In this document: positions 1 through 9,062 of the stretch, one piece after another
How positions within the stretch are numbered: position 1 is the stretch's first letter
Layout of the letters: every line of letters begins with the position of its first letter
Origin: Arthrobacter sp. P2b
Lineage (GTDB): Bacteria; Actinomycetota; Actinomycetes; Actinomycetales; Micrococcaceae
Direction: 5' to 3'
DNA length: 64,000 nucleotides
Assembly: GCF_900168295.1 (NCBI RefSeq)
Contig: NZ_FVZL01000002.1
Location: 62,001 to 126,000, forward strand
Translations under genes and position numbers: made by a program
Notes under the pieces: model-generated
Database searches by the model: none
The model's input: only the letters and a program-made list of their open reading frames with translations
What the model was told of the DNA's origin: nothing

Positions 1-10
1 GGTGCGACGG

Positions 11-559
11 TTAGTAGGTGGTCGCCCGGGAGTGCTGGGCTTTCCAGGTACCGCCGTCGCGGACGTAGGTGGTGGTGGACTCCAGCGGCCAGGTGGCGCG
101 GGAGCCGTAGATGGTGGCGTCAACCAGGTTCCGGGTGACCGCGACGGCCGAGTCGCCGTCGATGGTGACGGTAGCGGTGACTTCCTCGAACCCGTGGTAG
201 CGCATCTGCCCGGACCGGATCTGGTCCAGCCACTCGGCTTTGGTCTGCTCGTAGCCGCTGATGTGCACGGCCACGAAGTCCGGGGCGAGGAGTTCATCGA
301 GTTCATCGGTCTGCTGCTCCACGAGCAACCGGCTCCGCTCCCTGGTCGCCTCCAGGACTGCGGTTTCATCGGAGTTCGTGGGCGTGATGTTCAACGTCTC
401 ATTCATGGGGATGGGACTTTCTGAGGTTGTTGCCTGGGACAGGTTTGGTTGGTTGGCTTCTGTACCTGGGGGAGCGGTGGCTGGTGAGCAGCCGGCAATG
501 ACCGCGGCCAGGGAGACTGCCACCAGGGCACTGCCCGGCTTTCTGATAAGGAACGGCAT
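11..559 (-). CDS. DUF4440/NTF2-like lipoprotein
   Basis: A 182-residue exported lipoprotein. The N-terminus has a basic, hydrophobic signal ending in a lipobox (AVIAGC, lipidated Cys24). A Ser/Thr/Pro-rich linker follows to about residue 55, then a domain of SnoaL/DUF4440 (NTF2-like) type that ends in a Trp-Lys-Ala-X-His-Ser pattern typical of that family. These domains bind small ligands or act as simple enzymes, and the substrate cannot be told here. The ATG at 559 is preceded by AAAGGACC, so I prefer it over the longer open frame upstream. It lies 38 bp downstream of the MFS exporter gene on the same strand and is probably cotranscribed with it. Confidence 0.75.
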   Translation of the reverse strand: MPFLIRKPGSALVAVSLAAVIAGCSPATAPPGTEANQPNLSQATTSESPIPMNETLNITPTNSDETAVLEATRERSRLLVEQQTDELDELLAPDFVAVHISGYEQTKAEWLDQIRSGQMRYHGFEEVTATVTIDGDSAVAVTRNLVDATIYGSRATWPLESTTTYVRDGGTWKAQHSRATTY

Positions 560-597
560 GGTGGTCCTTTCTGTACGCTGCCTCGTGTGAAGCACTT

Positions 598-2100
598 TTA
601 GTAGTGGGCTAGTGAGGCAGCGGAATCGGCGGACGATCCATCGGCGGCTGCATCGGAGGGCCGAGTGGAACGGACGAGGGCGAATGAAGTAACTGCGGCA
701 AGAATGAGGGCACCCGCAGCCCACCAGAAGGCTGTGACGTATCCGTGAACGTCGGCCTGATCCACTGCGGCGTTTACGGCGGTTCCGTTTGTTGCGAGCC
801 AACTGGCGGTGGCGCCTGCTGCGATAGCACTCATGAGCGCGGTTCCGACGGCTCCGCCGATCTGCTGGGAGGTATTGACCATGGCCGAGGCGACACCGGT
901 GTCCGCCGGGTCGGCATTCGACGTGGCGAGGACCATGGAGCACATGAACGCGGTCCCCAGGCCCAGGCCCATGACGACGCTGGCGGGGAAGACTACTTGC
1001 CAGTAGTTGTTCTCGACGGACAGCCGTGTCAACCAGAACATTCCGGCGGCGCCCACCAGGTAGCCGCCGCTGATCAGCCACCGGACCTGAAGCCTGCCGA
1101 TGAGCCGTGTCCCGAGCTGGGTGGAGCCGAAAATCAGGCAGGCCACGAGGGGAAGGAAGGCAACACCGGTCAGCAGCGGGGAGAACCCGAGGATGGACTG
1201 CATGTAATAGGTGAGGAAGAGGAACTGCGTGAAGTTTCCGGCCATGGCAAGGGAAACACTGAGGTAGGCCCCGCCCCGGTCCCGGTCCAGGATCATGCGC
1301 ATCGGCAGCAGCGGAGCCGCGGCCCGGTTTTCGACGGCGACGAACACGGCCAGCAGGACCACGGCCGTCACGAATGATGCGATTGTGGTTGCTGCGCCCC
1401 AGCCTTCGGTCTCGGCCCGGTTGAGTCCGAAGACCAGAGCGGCGAGCCCTACCGAAGCCAGCACGGTGCCGAGGACATCGTGCCGCTGACCCTGGCGTTC
1501 AGCGCCGGCATCACGGACATAAGCGAGGGCCCCTGCGACGGCGACCGCACCGAAAACGATGTTGACGAGCAAAGTCCACCGCCATGAAGCGAACTCAGTA
1601 AGAACCCCGCCAAGCAGCAGGCCGATGGCACCGCCGGCACCAGCGACGGCGCTGAAAACACCGAACGCCGTTGCACGCTCCCGGCCGGCAGGAAAGGTCA
1701 CCGACAGCAGGGACATGGCAGCCGGGGCGAGGAGCGCGGCGAACACACCCTGCAGAACCCGCGCAACCAACAGCATCTCAATATTCGCTGCGAACCCGCC
1801 CAGCACCGAAGCGACACTGAAACCAACGAGCCCAACGATGAACGAACGCCTGCGGCCCCACTGGTCAGACACCCGCCCGCCGAGCAGGAGCAGCGCCCCG
1901 AAAGCCAGGCTGTAAGCGGTGATCACCCACTGCCGGTCGGCGTCGCTGAACGCCAGATTCAGCTGGGCCTGCGGGAGGGCGATGTTCATGATCGAGGCGT
2001 CAAAGATCACCATCAGCTGGGCGATCGAGATGAAGATCAACGCGATCCAGCGCCGTCTGGCGGTCACGTCCGCTGGGTGTGCGGTCAGTGAGTCTGTCAT
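598..2100 (-). CDS. DHA2-family MFS drug exporter (EmrB/QacA type)
   Basis: A 500-residue integral membrane protein with about 14 predicted membrane segments, the usual length and topology of the proton-antiport DHA2 drug:H+ family. The first segment carries the typical DASIMNIALP motif, and the loop after the second pair of helices has the MFS motif A form GGRVSDQWGRRR. It probably exports toxic organic compounds; the substrate is unknown. It is divergent from the XRE/MmyB regulator gene that starts about 150 bp away, an arrangement usual for a repressor controlling an exporter. The lipoprotein gene at 11-559 follows closely. Confidence 0.9.
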   Translation of the reverse strand: MTDSLTAHPADVTARRRWIALIFISIAQLMVIFDASIMNIALPQAQLNLAFSDADRQWVITAYSLAFGALLLLGGRVSDQWGRRRSFIVGLVGFSVASVLGGFAANIEMLLVARVLQGVFAALLAPAAMSLLSVTFPAGRERATAFGVFSAVAGAGGAIGLLLGGVLTEFASWRWTLLVNIVFGAVAVAGALAYVRDAGAERQGQRHDVLGTVLASVGLAALVFGLNRAETEGWGAATTIASFVTAVVLLAVFVAVENRAAAPLLPMRMILDRDRGGAYLSVSLAMAGNFTQFLFLTYYMQSILGFSPLLTGVAFLPLVACLIFGSTQLGTRLIGRLQVRWLISGGYLVGAAGMFWLTRLSVENNYWQVVFPASVVMGLGLGTAFMCSMVLATSNADPADTGVASAMVNTSQQIGGAVGTALMSAIAAGATASWLATNGTAVNAAVDQADVHGYVTAFWWAAGALILAAVTSFALVRSTRPSDAAADGSSADSAASLAHY

Positions 2101-2131
2101 TCAGGGATTCTCCGTAGAAGTCTTGGCTGTC

Positions 2132-2146
2132 GAGGCGCTTCGCCTC
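2132..2146. promoter_or_regulatory. Inverted repeat between divergent exporter and regulator genes
   Basis: GAGGCG-CTT-CGCCTC forms a perfect 6-bp inverted repeat with a 3-bp centre in the divergent intergenic region. Reading towards the exporter, a TTGACT sequence (2164 back to 2159) could serve as -35, which would put the repeat between promoter and gene. It could be an operator for the XRE protein or a small hairpin in the leader. There is no direct evidence for either. Confidence 0.3.
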
Positions 2147-2254
2147 TCTTCATCTACAAGTCAACCGTCGCCCCTGAAGCCGAGGTAGTGGCTGCTGTTC
2201 CATGTAACGCCAGTACCTCCCACCGGCCCTGTGTCCGCGCGTACCGTGGAAACC

Positions 2255-3151
2255 GTGACGAACAACAGCGAAGTACGCGAATTCCTCAAATCACGCCGTG
2301 CCCGGATCACCCCGGACATGGCAGGGCTGCAGATCTATGGCGGCCTGCGCCGCGTGCCCGGCCTGCGCCGCGAGGAACTCGCCATGCTCGCCGGGATGAG
2401 CATCGACTACTACAACCGGCTCGAGCGCGGGAACCTCACCGGCGTTTCCGACAGCATCCTCGAGTCCCTCGCCCGTGCCCTCAAGCTCGACGACGCAGAA
2501 CGCACCTACCTCTTCGATCTCGCCCGGGCGGCGAACCAGAAACGGCCCAGGCAGCGCCGGCGCAGCCCGCAGAAACTCAGCCCCAGCATCCAGCACCTCC
2601 TGGACGGCATGACCGGCATCCCGGCCTTTGTCCAAAACGGCAGGCTCGATGTCCTCGGCATGAACGACCTGGCCCGGGCGCTCTACCACCCCAACGGTGA
2701 CGCGCCGGGCCAGCCGCAGAACTTCGCACGCTTTGTCTTCCTCGACACCAACTCCCAGGAACAACTGACGGACTGGGAATCAATGGCCCAGGACGTCGTC
2801 GCCATCCTCCGGCAGGAAGCCGCACGCGACCCCCACAACCGCGACCTCACCGACCTCATCGGAGAACTCTCCACCCAGAGCAAGGACTTCAGGACCATGT
2901 GGGCCGCCCAGAACGTCCGCCTGCACCGCTCCGGGACCAAACCCTTCCACCACCCCGTGGTCGGCGACTTCGAGCTAACCTTCCAAGCCCTGCAACTACC
3001 CGGTGACGAAGGACTCACACTCATCGCCTACAGCGCCGAACCCGGCACCCCCGGACACGACGCACTCAACCTGCTCGCCACCTGGGCCGCAACCGTCCGC
3101 AGCGAGGCCGGTCAAAAAGCGAGCGATGTGCCTGCCCGCCGCCGGACCTGA
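2255..3151 (+). CDS. XRE-family regulator with MmyB-like ligand domain
   Basis: About 298 residues from the GTG at 2255 (an in-frame GTG at 2231 is the alternative). Residues ~15-75 are a helix-turn-helix with the hallmark RRVPGLRREELAMLAG and DYYNRLERG blocks of actinobacterial XRE proteins. The rest matches the MmyB-like C-terminal domain, a PAS-like fold thought to bind a small or fatty ligand. It probably senses a compound and controls the divergent DHA2 exporter. No strong ribosome binding site is seen before either start. Confidence 0.85.
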   Translation: MTNNSEVREFLKSRRARITPDMAGLQIYGGLRRVPGLRREELAMLAGMSIDYYNRLERGNLTGVSDSILESLARALKLDDAERTYLFDLARAANQKRPRQRRRSPQKLSPSIQHLLDGMTGIPAFVQNGRLDVLGMNDLARALYHPNGDAPGQPQNFARFVFLDTNSQEQLTDWESMAQDVVAILRQEAARDPHNRDLTDLIGELSTQSKDFRTMWAAQNVRLHRSGTKPFHHPVVGDFELTFQALQLPGDEGLTLIAYSAEPGTPGHDALNLLATWAATVRSEAGQKASDVPARRRT

Positions 3152-3175
3152 ACAAACTAACGAGAAGGACACATC

Positions 3176-3295
3176 ATCGGAAACGGAACTGGGGTGATCG
3201 GCCCCGGCGACTGCACATCAGCGCTGGCTCGTGAGCTGGCCACTGGCGGCACCCACAGCGTGCCTCTGCGGCACAAACATTTACTCTCATGATGA
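3176..3295 (+). pseudogene. Remnant of an NAD(P)-binding (F420-type) oxidoreductase N-terminus
   Basis: No ATG is present, but reading from 3176 gives a Rossmann-like stretch containing GVIGPGDCTSALARELATGG before the frame closes about 40 codons later. This resembles the start of NADPH-dependent F420 reductase-like proteins (hydrophobic strand, GxG, then SALAR-helix). GAGAAGG lies just upstream where a ribosome binding site would be. I read it as the debris of a gene largely deleted, with its ATG and second glycine motif damaged. The similarity is short, so this remains tentative. Confidence 0.35.
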
Positions 3296-4059
3296 ACAAC
3301 GACGAGAGGCAGGGGACCCGGCGCCGCCCGCTTCGGTTGCTCTTGGGCCTGCTGCTGCTCGGGTTGCTCGCGGTACCGCTGGCGTTCTTCGGACCCGGCT
3401 TACTCAGTGGTTTGCGCGCCGAGATCGCCCCGGTGCTGTTGCCCCCGGAATGTACGGTCGAAACCCCGGAGGGGGAGGTCGGGCTCGACCGTGACGAGGC
3501 GCAACTGGCCACGACCGCCGTCGCTCTCCTGGCCCGCGGGATGGAGGCACCGGACACCTCCGGCATCGATGTTGCGGTGTTGCAGGGGTTGGCCGAGGGG
3601 CCCGCCGACGACGCCGGCCCTTCCCTGGCCTGCCGGGGCTCGGCCGCCGGGGACCTGCAGGAACAGCAGCTGGGTGCCGCCGGCCTGACACCCCGCGCCG
3701 AACAGCTGCGCGAGGCCATGACCGGAGTGTTCGGCGACCAGAGCCTGGGCGGCTTTGCTCCCGGCGGCGTCGGCCAGGGTCACGGAGCGGACTCCACACA
3801 CTACGACGGCCGGGCGATCGACATCTTCTTCCGCCCGGTGACCGAGGAGAACCGGCGTCAGGGATGGATACTCGCCCACTGGCTCATCGCCCATGCCGAG
3901 GACCTGGACATCCAGTACGTGATCTTCGACGACCGGTTCTGGAGCGTGCACAGCTCAAGCGGGCAATGGCACTCCTACGACGCACCCGAACCCGGCAACG
4001 AGATCCTGCGCCACCTCGACCACGTACACGTAGACGTGCTGCGCGGAGGCACTGACTGA
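3289..4059 (+). CDS. Membrane-anchored protein with M15/ARB_07466-like C-terminal domain
   Basis: 256 residues. One membrane anchor spans about residues 17-40 after a basic start, so the rest should be outside the cell. The C-terminal ~120 residues contain HYDGRAIDIFF and HLDHVHVDV, the His-Asp and His-X-His pattern of D-alanyl-D-alanine carboxypeptidase/M15-like folds found in actinobacterial ARB_07466-type proteins. A role in peptidoglycan cleavage is plausible but unproven. Two adjacent ATG codons (3289, 3292) could start it; neither has a good ribosome binding site. It stands alone between unrelated genes. Confidence 0.7.
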   Translation: MMNNDERQGTRRRPLRLLLGLLLLGLLAVPLAFFGPGLLSGLRAEIAPVLLPPECTVETPEGEVGLDRDEAQLATTAVALLARGMEAPDTSGIDVAVLQGLAEGPADDAGPSLACRGSAAGDLQEQQLGAAGLTPRAEQLREAMTGVFGDQSLGGFAPGGVGQGHGADSTHYDGRAIDIFFRPVTEENRRQGWILAHWLIAHAEDLDIQYVIFDDRFWSVHSSSGQWHSYDAPEPGNEILRHLDHVHVDVLRGGTD

Positions 4060-4085
4060 GGTCAATTCCGAACTCATCCCCGCTG

Positions 4086-4679
4086 TCAGTCCTCTTTCGG
4101 TGCAACGAATCCCGGCTCTCCCGGGAAAGGGTAGGTGCTGTAGGGGAAGTTCTCCCTGGTGATGTCAAGGATCCCTGGATTCTTTTCAAACCACCGACGT
4201 GCCTTGTCATCGGTGACCTCGTACATGGGCTTTGGCAGCCCCTTGGGTTTACGGAGCTTGCGGGCCCGCCATTCCTTGCGGAGTATTGCGGTGCTGGCCA
4301 ACCAGCCGCCGGTACATATGAGGGTGAGGAATGCGAAGAGCAGGGTCAGGACCACGCCCATGCCCATGTCACCCAGATCGGGGAAGGACATGATGACCGT
4401 GAGGATCCCGAAGGGAATTCCGAATGGGGCCACGACGGCAGGGACCGTCATGATCAGGGCGACCAAACTTTGGCCGATAACGCTGTTGGCCATGTTGGAG
4501 GATTCTGTGGCACTGTGACCTCCGAGGCCCCATTCTTCCTGCGTGTAGGCGTAGACCACGTACTCCTTGTTCCACCCTCCAGTCCCGTACCGGTACTTCG
4601 GCACATGCTTCCTGACGTACTCCTCCATGCGCCTCTGCCTCTCAGCCTTGCGCAACTGCCTCTCGGCTTTGCTTCTCAT
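4086..4679 (-). CDS. Hypothetical two-helix membrane protein
   Basis: 197 residues if started at the ATG at 4679. The open frame runs on upstream to 4868, but that extension is Pro/Ser-rich and looks noncoding. A strongly basic N-terminus (SKAERQLRKAERQRR) precedes two hydrophobic stretches, roughly residues 68-100 and 107-132, and a hydrophilic, Pro/Trp-containing tail. No family is recognised. It converges with the M15-like gene, 26 bp apart. Confidence 0.55.
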   Translation of the reverse strand: MRSKAERQLRKAERQRRMEEYVRKHVPKYRYGTGGWNKEYVVYAYTQEEWGLGGHSATESSNMANSVIGQSLVALIMTVPAVVAPFGIPFGILTVIMSFPDLGDMGMGVVLTLLFAFLTLICTGGWLASTAILRKEWRARKLRKPKGLPKPMYEVTDDKARRWFEKNPGILDITRENFPYSTYPFPGEPGFVAPKED

Positions 4680-4911
4680 GGTTGAGGGATTCCCGTGGGG
4701 CTGATAACGGTGAAGCGAAGGAACAGTGGAGAAGCACGATAACTGCGGTGAGGGTGGTGAAGGGGCTTGTTCAAGGTTGTCCAATGGGCCGAAGGGCGCG
4801 CGGAGGCGGCGCGCCCCCAGCACGATGCAATCCCAGGTACCGGTGAACCACCGGCCCCTGTTGCTCACATAGTCTTCACCCTAGCGAAGAACGACCGGTA
4901 GGTGCCGGGGA

Positions 4912-5481
4912 TCAGCCCATGCGGCTCACGCGAACACCGCCAACCGCTCCAGTCCACGGCGTATCGCCCGGGCTGGGCAGGGTGAGATGCGCGAAAACGT
5001 ACCCCTGCTGAAGTTCAAGGACGTGCGACGTGCTCCCGGCACAGTCCAGTGCGAGCACTAATGGCCGGAAAGGCGCACCGGGGTGCTCCTGTCCGACGGA
5101 TATTTCCGCTCCGGAAGCACCAACACAGGCTGCGGTGACGGTGTACCGCCCGGCCGCCGGTACCCTCTCAGTTTTGCCGAACCCCCTGACCGGTCCGTCC
5201 AGTGGCCCAACCTCGGAAAGGAGGACTGGCTCCGGCAATTCCCCCAGGAGCCGGTCCAGCTGAGCGTAGTTCCTGGCCTCCAGTTCGAGAATCCGCCGAT
5301 CGTTGTAAGGTTTCGGGGCCCCTGCCGTTGGCGTTGGGCCGGCTGTTGGCATACGCCCCTGTTCGTAGGCGGGTACCGGTGTGTGCACAGGCTCGGAGTA
5401 TTCATAGGCGCATCCCGCTGTTCCGCTGAGCGGGATCAGCAGGCACAGGGCAAACGCGAGCCGGTGCCGCCTGTGCTTCAT
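4912..5481 (-). CDS. Hypothetical lipoprotein
   Basis: 189 residues from the ATG at 5481, which has AAGGGTGG just upstream; an in-frame GTG lies two codons earlier. A basic N-terminus, a hydrophobic core and the lipobox SGTAGC (Cys24) mark it as a lipoprotein. A Pro/Thr-rich linker leads to a globular part with two cysteines (in TAACVG and ALDCAG) that could form a disulfide. The fold is not recognised. It is divergent from the ABC importer operon and shares the 150-bp region that contains the Zur-like box, so it may be co-regulated. Confidence 0.65.
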   Translation of the reverse strand: MKHRRHRLAFALCLLIPLSGTAGCAYEYSEPVHTPVPAYEQGRMPTAGPTPTAGAPKPYNDRRILELEARNYAQLDRLLGELPEPVLLSEVGPLDGPVRGFGKTERVPAAGRYTVTAACVGASGAEISVGQEHPGAPFRPLVLALDCAGSTSHVLELQQGYVFAHLTLPSPGDTPWTGAVGGVRVSRMG

Positions 5482-5563
5482 TTCCACCCTTCAATGGTGG
5501 GCAAGCCCGCCGTCCAAAACAACCACAAGCATGACCTGTAGAAGTGCGCAGGTAAATTGCTAA

Positions 5564-5578
5564 TGATAATGATTTGCA
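5564..5578. promoter_or_regulatory. Zur/FurB-like operator
   Basis: TGATAAT-G-ATTTGCA is a near-perfect 7-1-7 palindrome in AT-rich surroundings unusual for this genome. It closely resembles the actinobacterial Zur/FurB (zinc-responsive Fur-family) box, whose core I recall as TGAAAAT-G-ATTTTCA, matching at 13 of 15 positions. It lies 54 bp before the importer start at 5632 and 82 bp before the divergent lipoprotein start, and could control both. A different Fur-family protein as binder is possible. Confidence 0.55.
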
Positions 5579-5631
5579 TCTAGGGTGTTGGGTCGGACTA
5601 CTAACGCTTGGCGATCAGAAGGAAAGAACAA

Positions 5632-7182
5632 ATGGGTTGGCAAAAGATGAGGGTGGCTGGCGCGTCCGCCGTCGCACTGTTGATGATCGCGGGGTGCGCC
5701 GCGGGCGGCAACGACGCCCCGGCAGTTACGCAGCCGCTGAGGGTGGTGGGGCAGTTTGAGTTCCACAGCCTTGACCCCTCCACGGCCGGCGGCTTCTTCA
5801 CCCGGCTGCAGGTGGCAGAAACCCTGGTGGACGCGGACGTCCAGGGCGTCCTCCAGCCCGGACTGGCCGAAAGCTGGAGCGCCTCCGCAGACGGGCTGTC
5901 CTGGACCTTCGCGCTCCGTCCGGATGCCCTCTTCCATGACGGCACGGCTGTCACTGCCGAGGTGGCAGCGGCCGCGCTGACCACGGCACAGGGCAAGGCC
6001 GGCACCCCGCTGGCAACGGTTCCCCTCAAGGCGATCTCTGCAGAGGGCAATGCTGTCCGCGTGGAACTGGCGGAGCCGTTTGCACCCTTGCCGGCGGTGC
6101 TGGCCCACACGAGCACCCAAATCCTCGCCCCCAGTTCCTACGGTCCTGATCAGGCAGTCACCAAAGTGGTGGGCTCAGGGCCATACCAGGTGTCGCACAT
6201 CGAGCCGCCGGCCAAGGTTGAACTTGCGGCCTTCGAGCAGTGGCATGGCGAGAAGCCGGACATCTCCGAGGTTACTTATCAGGCCGTCGGGAGGGCCGAA
6301 AGCCGGGCTTTGATGGCCGAAAGCGGCCAGGCGGACGTTACCTTCGGCATGGACCCCAGCAGCCTCCAGAAGATCAGGCAGGCAGGCAAGCTGGATATCG
6401 CCGCCGTGACCCTGCCCAGGAGCATCCTGCTGAAGGCCAACTCCGGCCACGAAATCCTCGGCGACGTCCAGGTGCGCCGCGCCCTCAGCTTGGCACTGGA
6501 CCGCGAATCGATGGCAACGGCATTGTTGCGTGATCCGGAGATGGCGGCCACCCAGCTCTTCCCGCCATCCCTGCCGGACTGGCACCAGGCATCGGCCAAG
6601 CCCCTGGAGCACGATCCCGCCGCCGCCCGGAAACTGCTGGCCGACGCCGGCTGGGCCCCGGGTAGCGACGGCATCCTGGAACGAGACGGCAGGAAATTCA
6701 CCGTCACCCTGCGGACCTTCCCTGACCGCCCGGAACTTCCCATCCTCGCCACGGCGATCCAGGCCAAGCTGAAGGAACTGGGAATCGCCGTGGACGTGAA
6801 GGTGGGCAACTCCAGCGAAATCCCGGCCGGGCATAAGGACGGATCCCTCGAGCTGGCGCTGTACTCCCGCAACTACGCACTGGTACCCGACGCACTGGTA
6901 ACCCTGACCGACGATTTCGCCCCCGAAGGCGGAGACTACGGTTCCATGGGCTGGAACGACCCCGCCCTCACCTCGGCTTTGCACGACCTGGCCAGCGGCA
7001 ACGACGCCGGGAAGGCAGCGGAGTCCCGCGGAAAAGTCACGGACATCCTGCAGGCCCAGTTGCCCGTCATCCCGGTGGCCTGGTACCGGCAGAGCGCGGT
7101 GGTCAGCCCCCGCGTCGACGGCGTGACGCTGGACCCGCTGGAGCGTTCATGGCGCCTGAGCGACCTGGCCTGGAAAAAGTAG
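5632..7182 (+). CDS. ABC importer family-5 substrate-binding lipoprotein
   Basis: 516 residues, normal for the peptide/nickel/opine (SBP family 5) binding proteins. The lipobox LMIAGC places the lipidated cysteine at residue 22. The remainder follows the family layout, with a conserved DPSTAGG-like start, the RPDALFHDGTAVTAE block and the C-terminal lobe ending near residue 516. I start it at the ATG at 5632 because AGAAGGAAAG precedes it; a TTG at 5608 in frame has no such site. First gene of a four-gene importer operon behind a Zur-like box. A metal-chelate (opine or zincophore) or a peptide could be the ligand. Confidence 0.88.
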   Translation: MGWQKMRVAGASAVALLMIAGCAAGGNDAPAVTQPLRVVGQFEFHSLDPSTAGGFFTRLQVAETLVDADVQGVLQPGLAESWSASADGLSWTFALRPDALFHDGTAVTAEVAAAALTTAQGKAGTPLATVPLKAISAEGNAVRVELAEPFAPLPAVLAHTSTQILAPSSYGPDQAVTKVVGSGPYQVSHIEPPAKVELAAFEQWHGEKPDISEVTYQAVGRAESRALMAESGQADVTFGMDPSSLQKIRQAGKLDIAAVTLPRSILLKANSGHEILGDVQVRRALSLALDRESMATALLRDPEMAATQLFPPSLPDWHQASAKPLEHDPAAARKLLADAGWAPGSDGILERDGRKFTVTLRTFPDRPELPILATAIQAKLKELGIAVDVKVGNSSEIPAGHKDGSLELALYSRNYALVPDALVTLTDDFAPEGGDYGSMGWNDPALTSALHDLASGNDAGKAAESRGKVTDILQAQLPVIPVAWYRQSAVVSPRVDGVTLDPLERSWRLSDLAWKK

Positions 7183-7194
7183 GAGGGGGCCGTC

Positions 7195-8208
7195 ATGACC
7201 ATATCCACCGCAGAGCCCCGTACCTCATCCAGGCCCGCTGTTCCTTCCGCCGTGGCCACCACGGCAAGGGTCCTGGGCCGCCGCGCCCTCCAGGCGGCCG
7301 GGGTAGTCCTCGTCGTCTCCACCGCCTGCTTCGCCATTGTCCAAAACCTTCCAGGGGATATCGCTTTTCGGATTGCCGCCGGCCGCTACGGCTATGACCA
7401 GGTCACCGCTGCGTCCGCCGACAGCGTCCGTGCTGAACTGGGGCTTGACCAGCCGGTCTGGCTCCAGCTCATGGACTGGCTGGCCGGCCTGGTGTCCTTT
7501 GACCTGGGCAATTCGCTGGTCACGGGGGCAAGCGTGGCCGGGGAACTTGGCCTTCACCTCGCGAGCAGCCTGCAGCTGGCGGCTGCCGCACTGGTTCTTG
7601 CCTTGATTGTCGGGACTACCGTGGGAGCCCTGGCAGCGGCCCGGCCCGGCGGCCTCCTGGACCGGCTCACCACAGTCTGGGTGTCCGCAGCGCGGGCACT
7701 GCCGCCCTTCCTGCTCGGGCTGCTCCTGATCCTGCTGTTTTCCGTCCACCTGGGCGTGCTGCCCGCCGCCGGCCATGGAGAAGCGAACAACATCGTGCTC
7801 CCGGCGGCGACACTCGCCGTCGGCCTCTCCGGGCTGTTCGCCCGGGTAACCCGGGACGCGATGGCGCAGATCCGCCAATCAGACTACGTCCGCTTCGCTG
7901 CCACCAAGGGCCTGGGCAACTGGCTCGTGTTCCTCCGGCATATCTGCAGGAACACCGGCGTGACACTGATCGCCTACGTCGGCGTGCAGGTCCTGGTTCT
8001 CATCGAAGGCGTTGTGGTGGTGGAAAGCCTCTTCGCCTGGCCCGGCCTGGGGCATGCCCTGGTCCATGCAATCTTCTGGCGGGACATCCCCATGATCCAG
8101 GCCGCGGCACTGGCGCTGGCGCTCATGGTGGTCGCCATGAATACGCTCGTTGACCTCGCAACAGCGGCTGTTGATCCCCGGCCCCGCCACAAGGAGGCAG
8201 TACTGTGA
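7195..8208 (+). CDS. ABC importer permease, DppB-like
   Basis: 337 residues, first inner-membrane permease of the importer. After a short cytosolic N-terminus and one helix comes the soluble loop typical of DppB/OppB proteins, then the transmembrane domain with the EAA-type loop around FAATKGLGNWLVFLRH that docks on the ATPase. AGGAGG lies 8 bases before the ATG. The TGA overlaps the GTG of the next gene, so translation is probably coupled. Confidence 0.9.
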   Translation: MTISTAEPRTSSRPAVPSAVATTARVLGRRALQAAGVVLVVSTACFAIVQNLPGDIAFRIAAGRYGYDQVTAASADSVRAELGLDQPVWLQLMDWLAGLVSFDLGNSLVTGASVAGELGLHLASSLQLAAAALVLALIVGTTVGALAAARPGGLLDRLTTVWVSAARALPPFLLGLLLILLFSVHLGVLPAAGHGEANNIVLPAATLAVGLSGLFARVTRDAMAQIRQSDYVRFAATKGLGNWLVFLRHICRNTGVTLIAYVGVQVLVLIEGVVVVESLFAWPGLGHALVHAIFWRDIPMIQAAALALALMVVAMNTLVDLATAAVDPRPRHKEAVL

Positions 8209-9062
8209 CCAACGCCGTCGCCATGCACGAGCTTTCCCCGGCGCCAGCCCAAAGCGCCAACCGGCCGCACTGGGTGGCTGGCCGGACAAAAACACAACTC
8301 ATTTCCGCAGCCCTGCTGGCCGCCCTGGCCGTGTTCGCCATAGCCGGGCCCCTGGCTTGGCCGGACCACGCGCTCCAGGACCTGTCCAGGTTCCTGGAGG
8401 CACCAAGCGCCGCAGAGCCGCTGGGCCGTGACCACCTGGGCCGCAGCGTCATCGCGCGGCTGGCCCACGCCACCCAGCTCTCCCTCGTGATGGCGGTGCT
8501 GTGCGTCAGCGCCGCCCTGCTCTTCGGCACCCTGGCCGGCATAGCGGCAGCATGGCGCGGCGGCTGGGTCGATTCGGTACTCCACGGGCTGTCCGAAGTC
8601 TTCATCGCGCTGCCTGCCCTGCTGGTGGTTCTCGTCGTCTCAGCCATCGCCAACGGTGACCTTTGGACCCTCTGCCTGGGACTCGCCTTGGCGCAGTGGG
8701 TGGAGTATTTCCGCATGGTCCGCGCCCGCAGCGGCCTTCTCCTGGCCGGCCCGGCGGTGGAGGCCGCAGGCCTGCTCCGGCTCGGACCCGCACACATCAT
8801 GCGCCGGCACCTCTTCCCCGAACTGCGGCCGCTGCTGAGCACCATGGCGACCTTCGGCGTCGGCTCCTCCATCCTTGCGCTGTCCACGCTCGGCTTCGTG
8901 GGGATCGGCGTCCGGCCGCCCACACCCGAGCTGGGACTGATGATCACCGAAGCCTTCCCGTATTACCACGAGGCACCCTGGATGGCGCTGGCGCCGGTCC
9001 TGGTTCTCACCACCATCCTGATCGGGCTCCTGGGCCTGCGGAGCAAGGAGTCCCGAGCATGA
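8205..9062 (+). CDS. ABC importer permease, DppC-like
   Basis: 285 residues, second permease. Starts at GTG (8205) after AAGGAGG and overlaps the previous stop by four bases. It has an N-terminal helix, a periplasmic-side loop with the family's PLGRDHLGRSV pattern, then five hydrophobic segments and the EAA loop around AGLLRLGPAHIMRRH. Its own TGA overlaps the ATG of the ATPase gene (ATGA). It forms the translocation channel with the DppB-like partner. Confidence 0.9.
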   Translation: MTNAVAMHELSPAPAQSANRPHWVAGRTKTQLISAALLAALAVFAIAGPLAWPDHALQDLSRFLEAPSAAEPLGRDHLGRSVIARLAHATQLSLVMAVLCVSAALLFGTLAGIAAAWRGGWVDSVLHGLSEVFIALPALLVVLVVSAIANGDLWTLCLGLALAQWVEYFRMVRARSGLLLAGPAVEAAGLLRLGPAHIMRRHLFPELRPLLSTMATFGVGSSILALSTLGFVGIGVRPPTPELGLMITEAFPYYHEAPWMALAPVLVLTTILIGLLGLRSKESRA

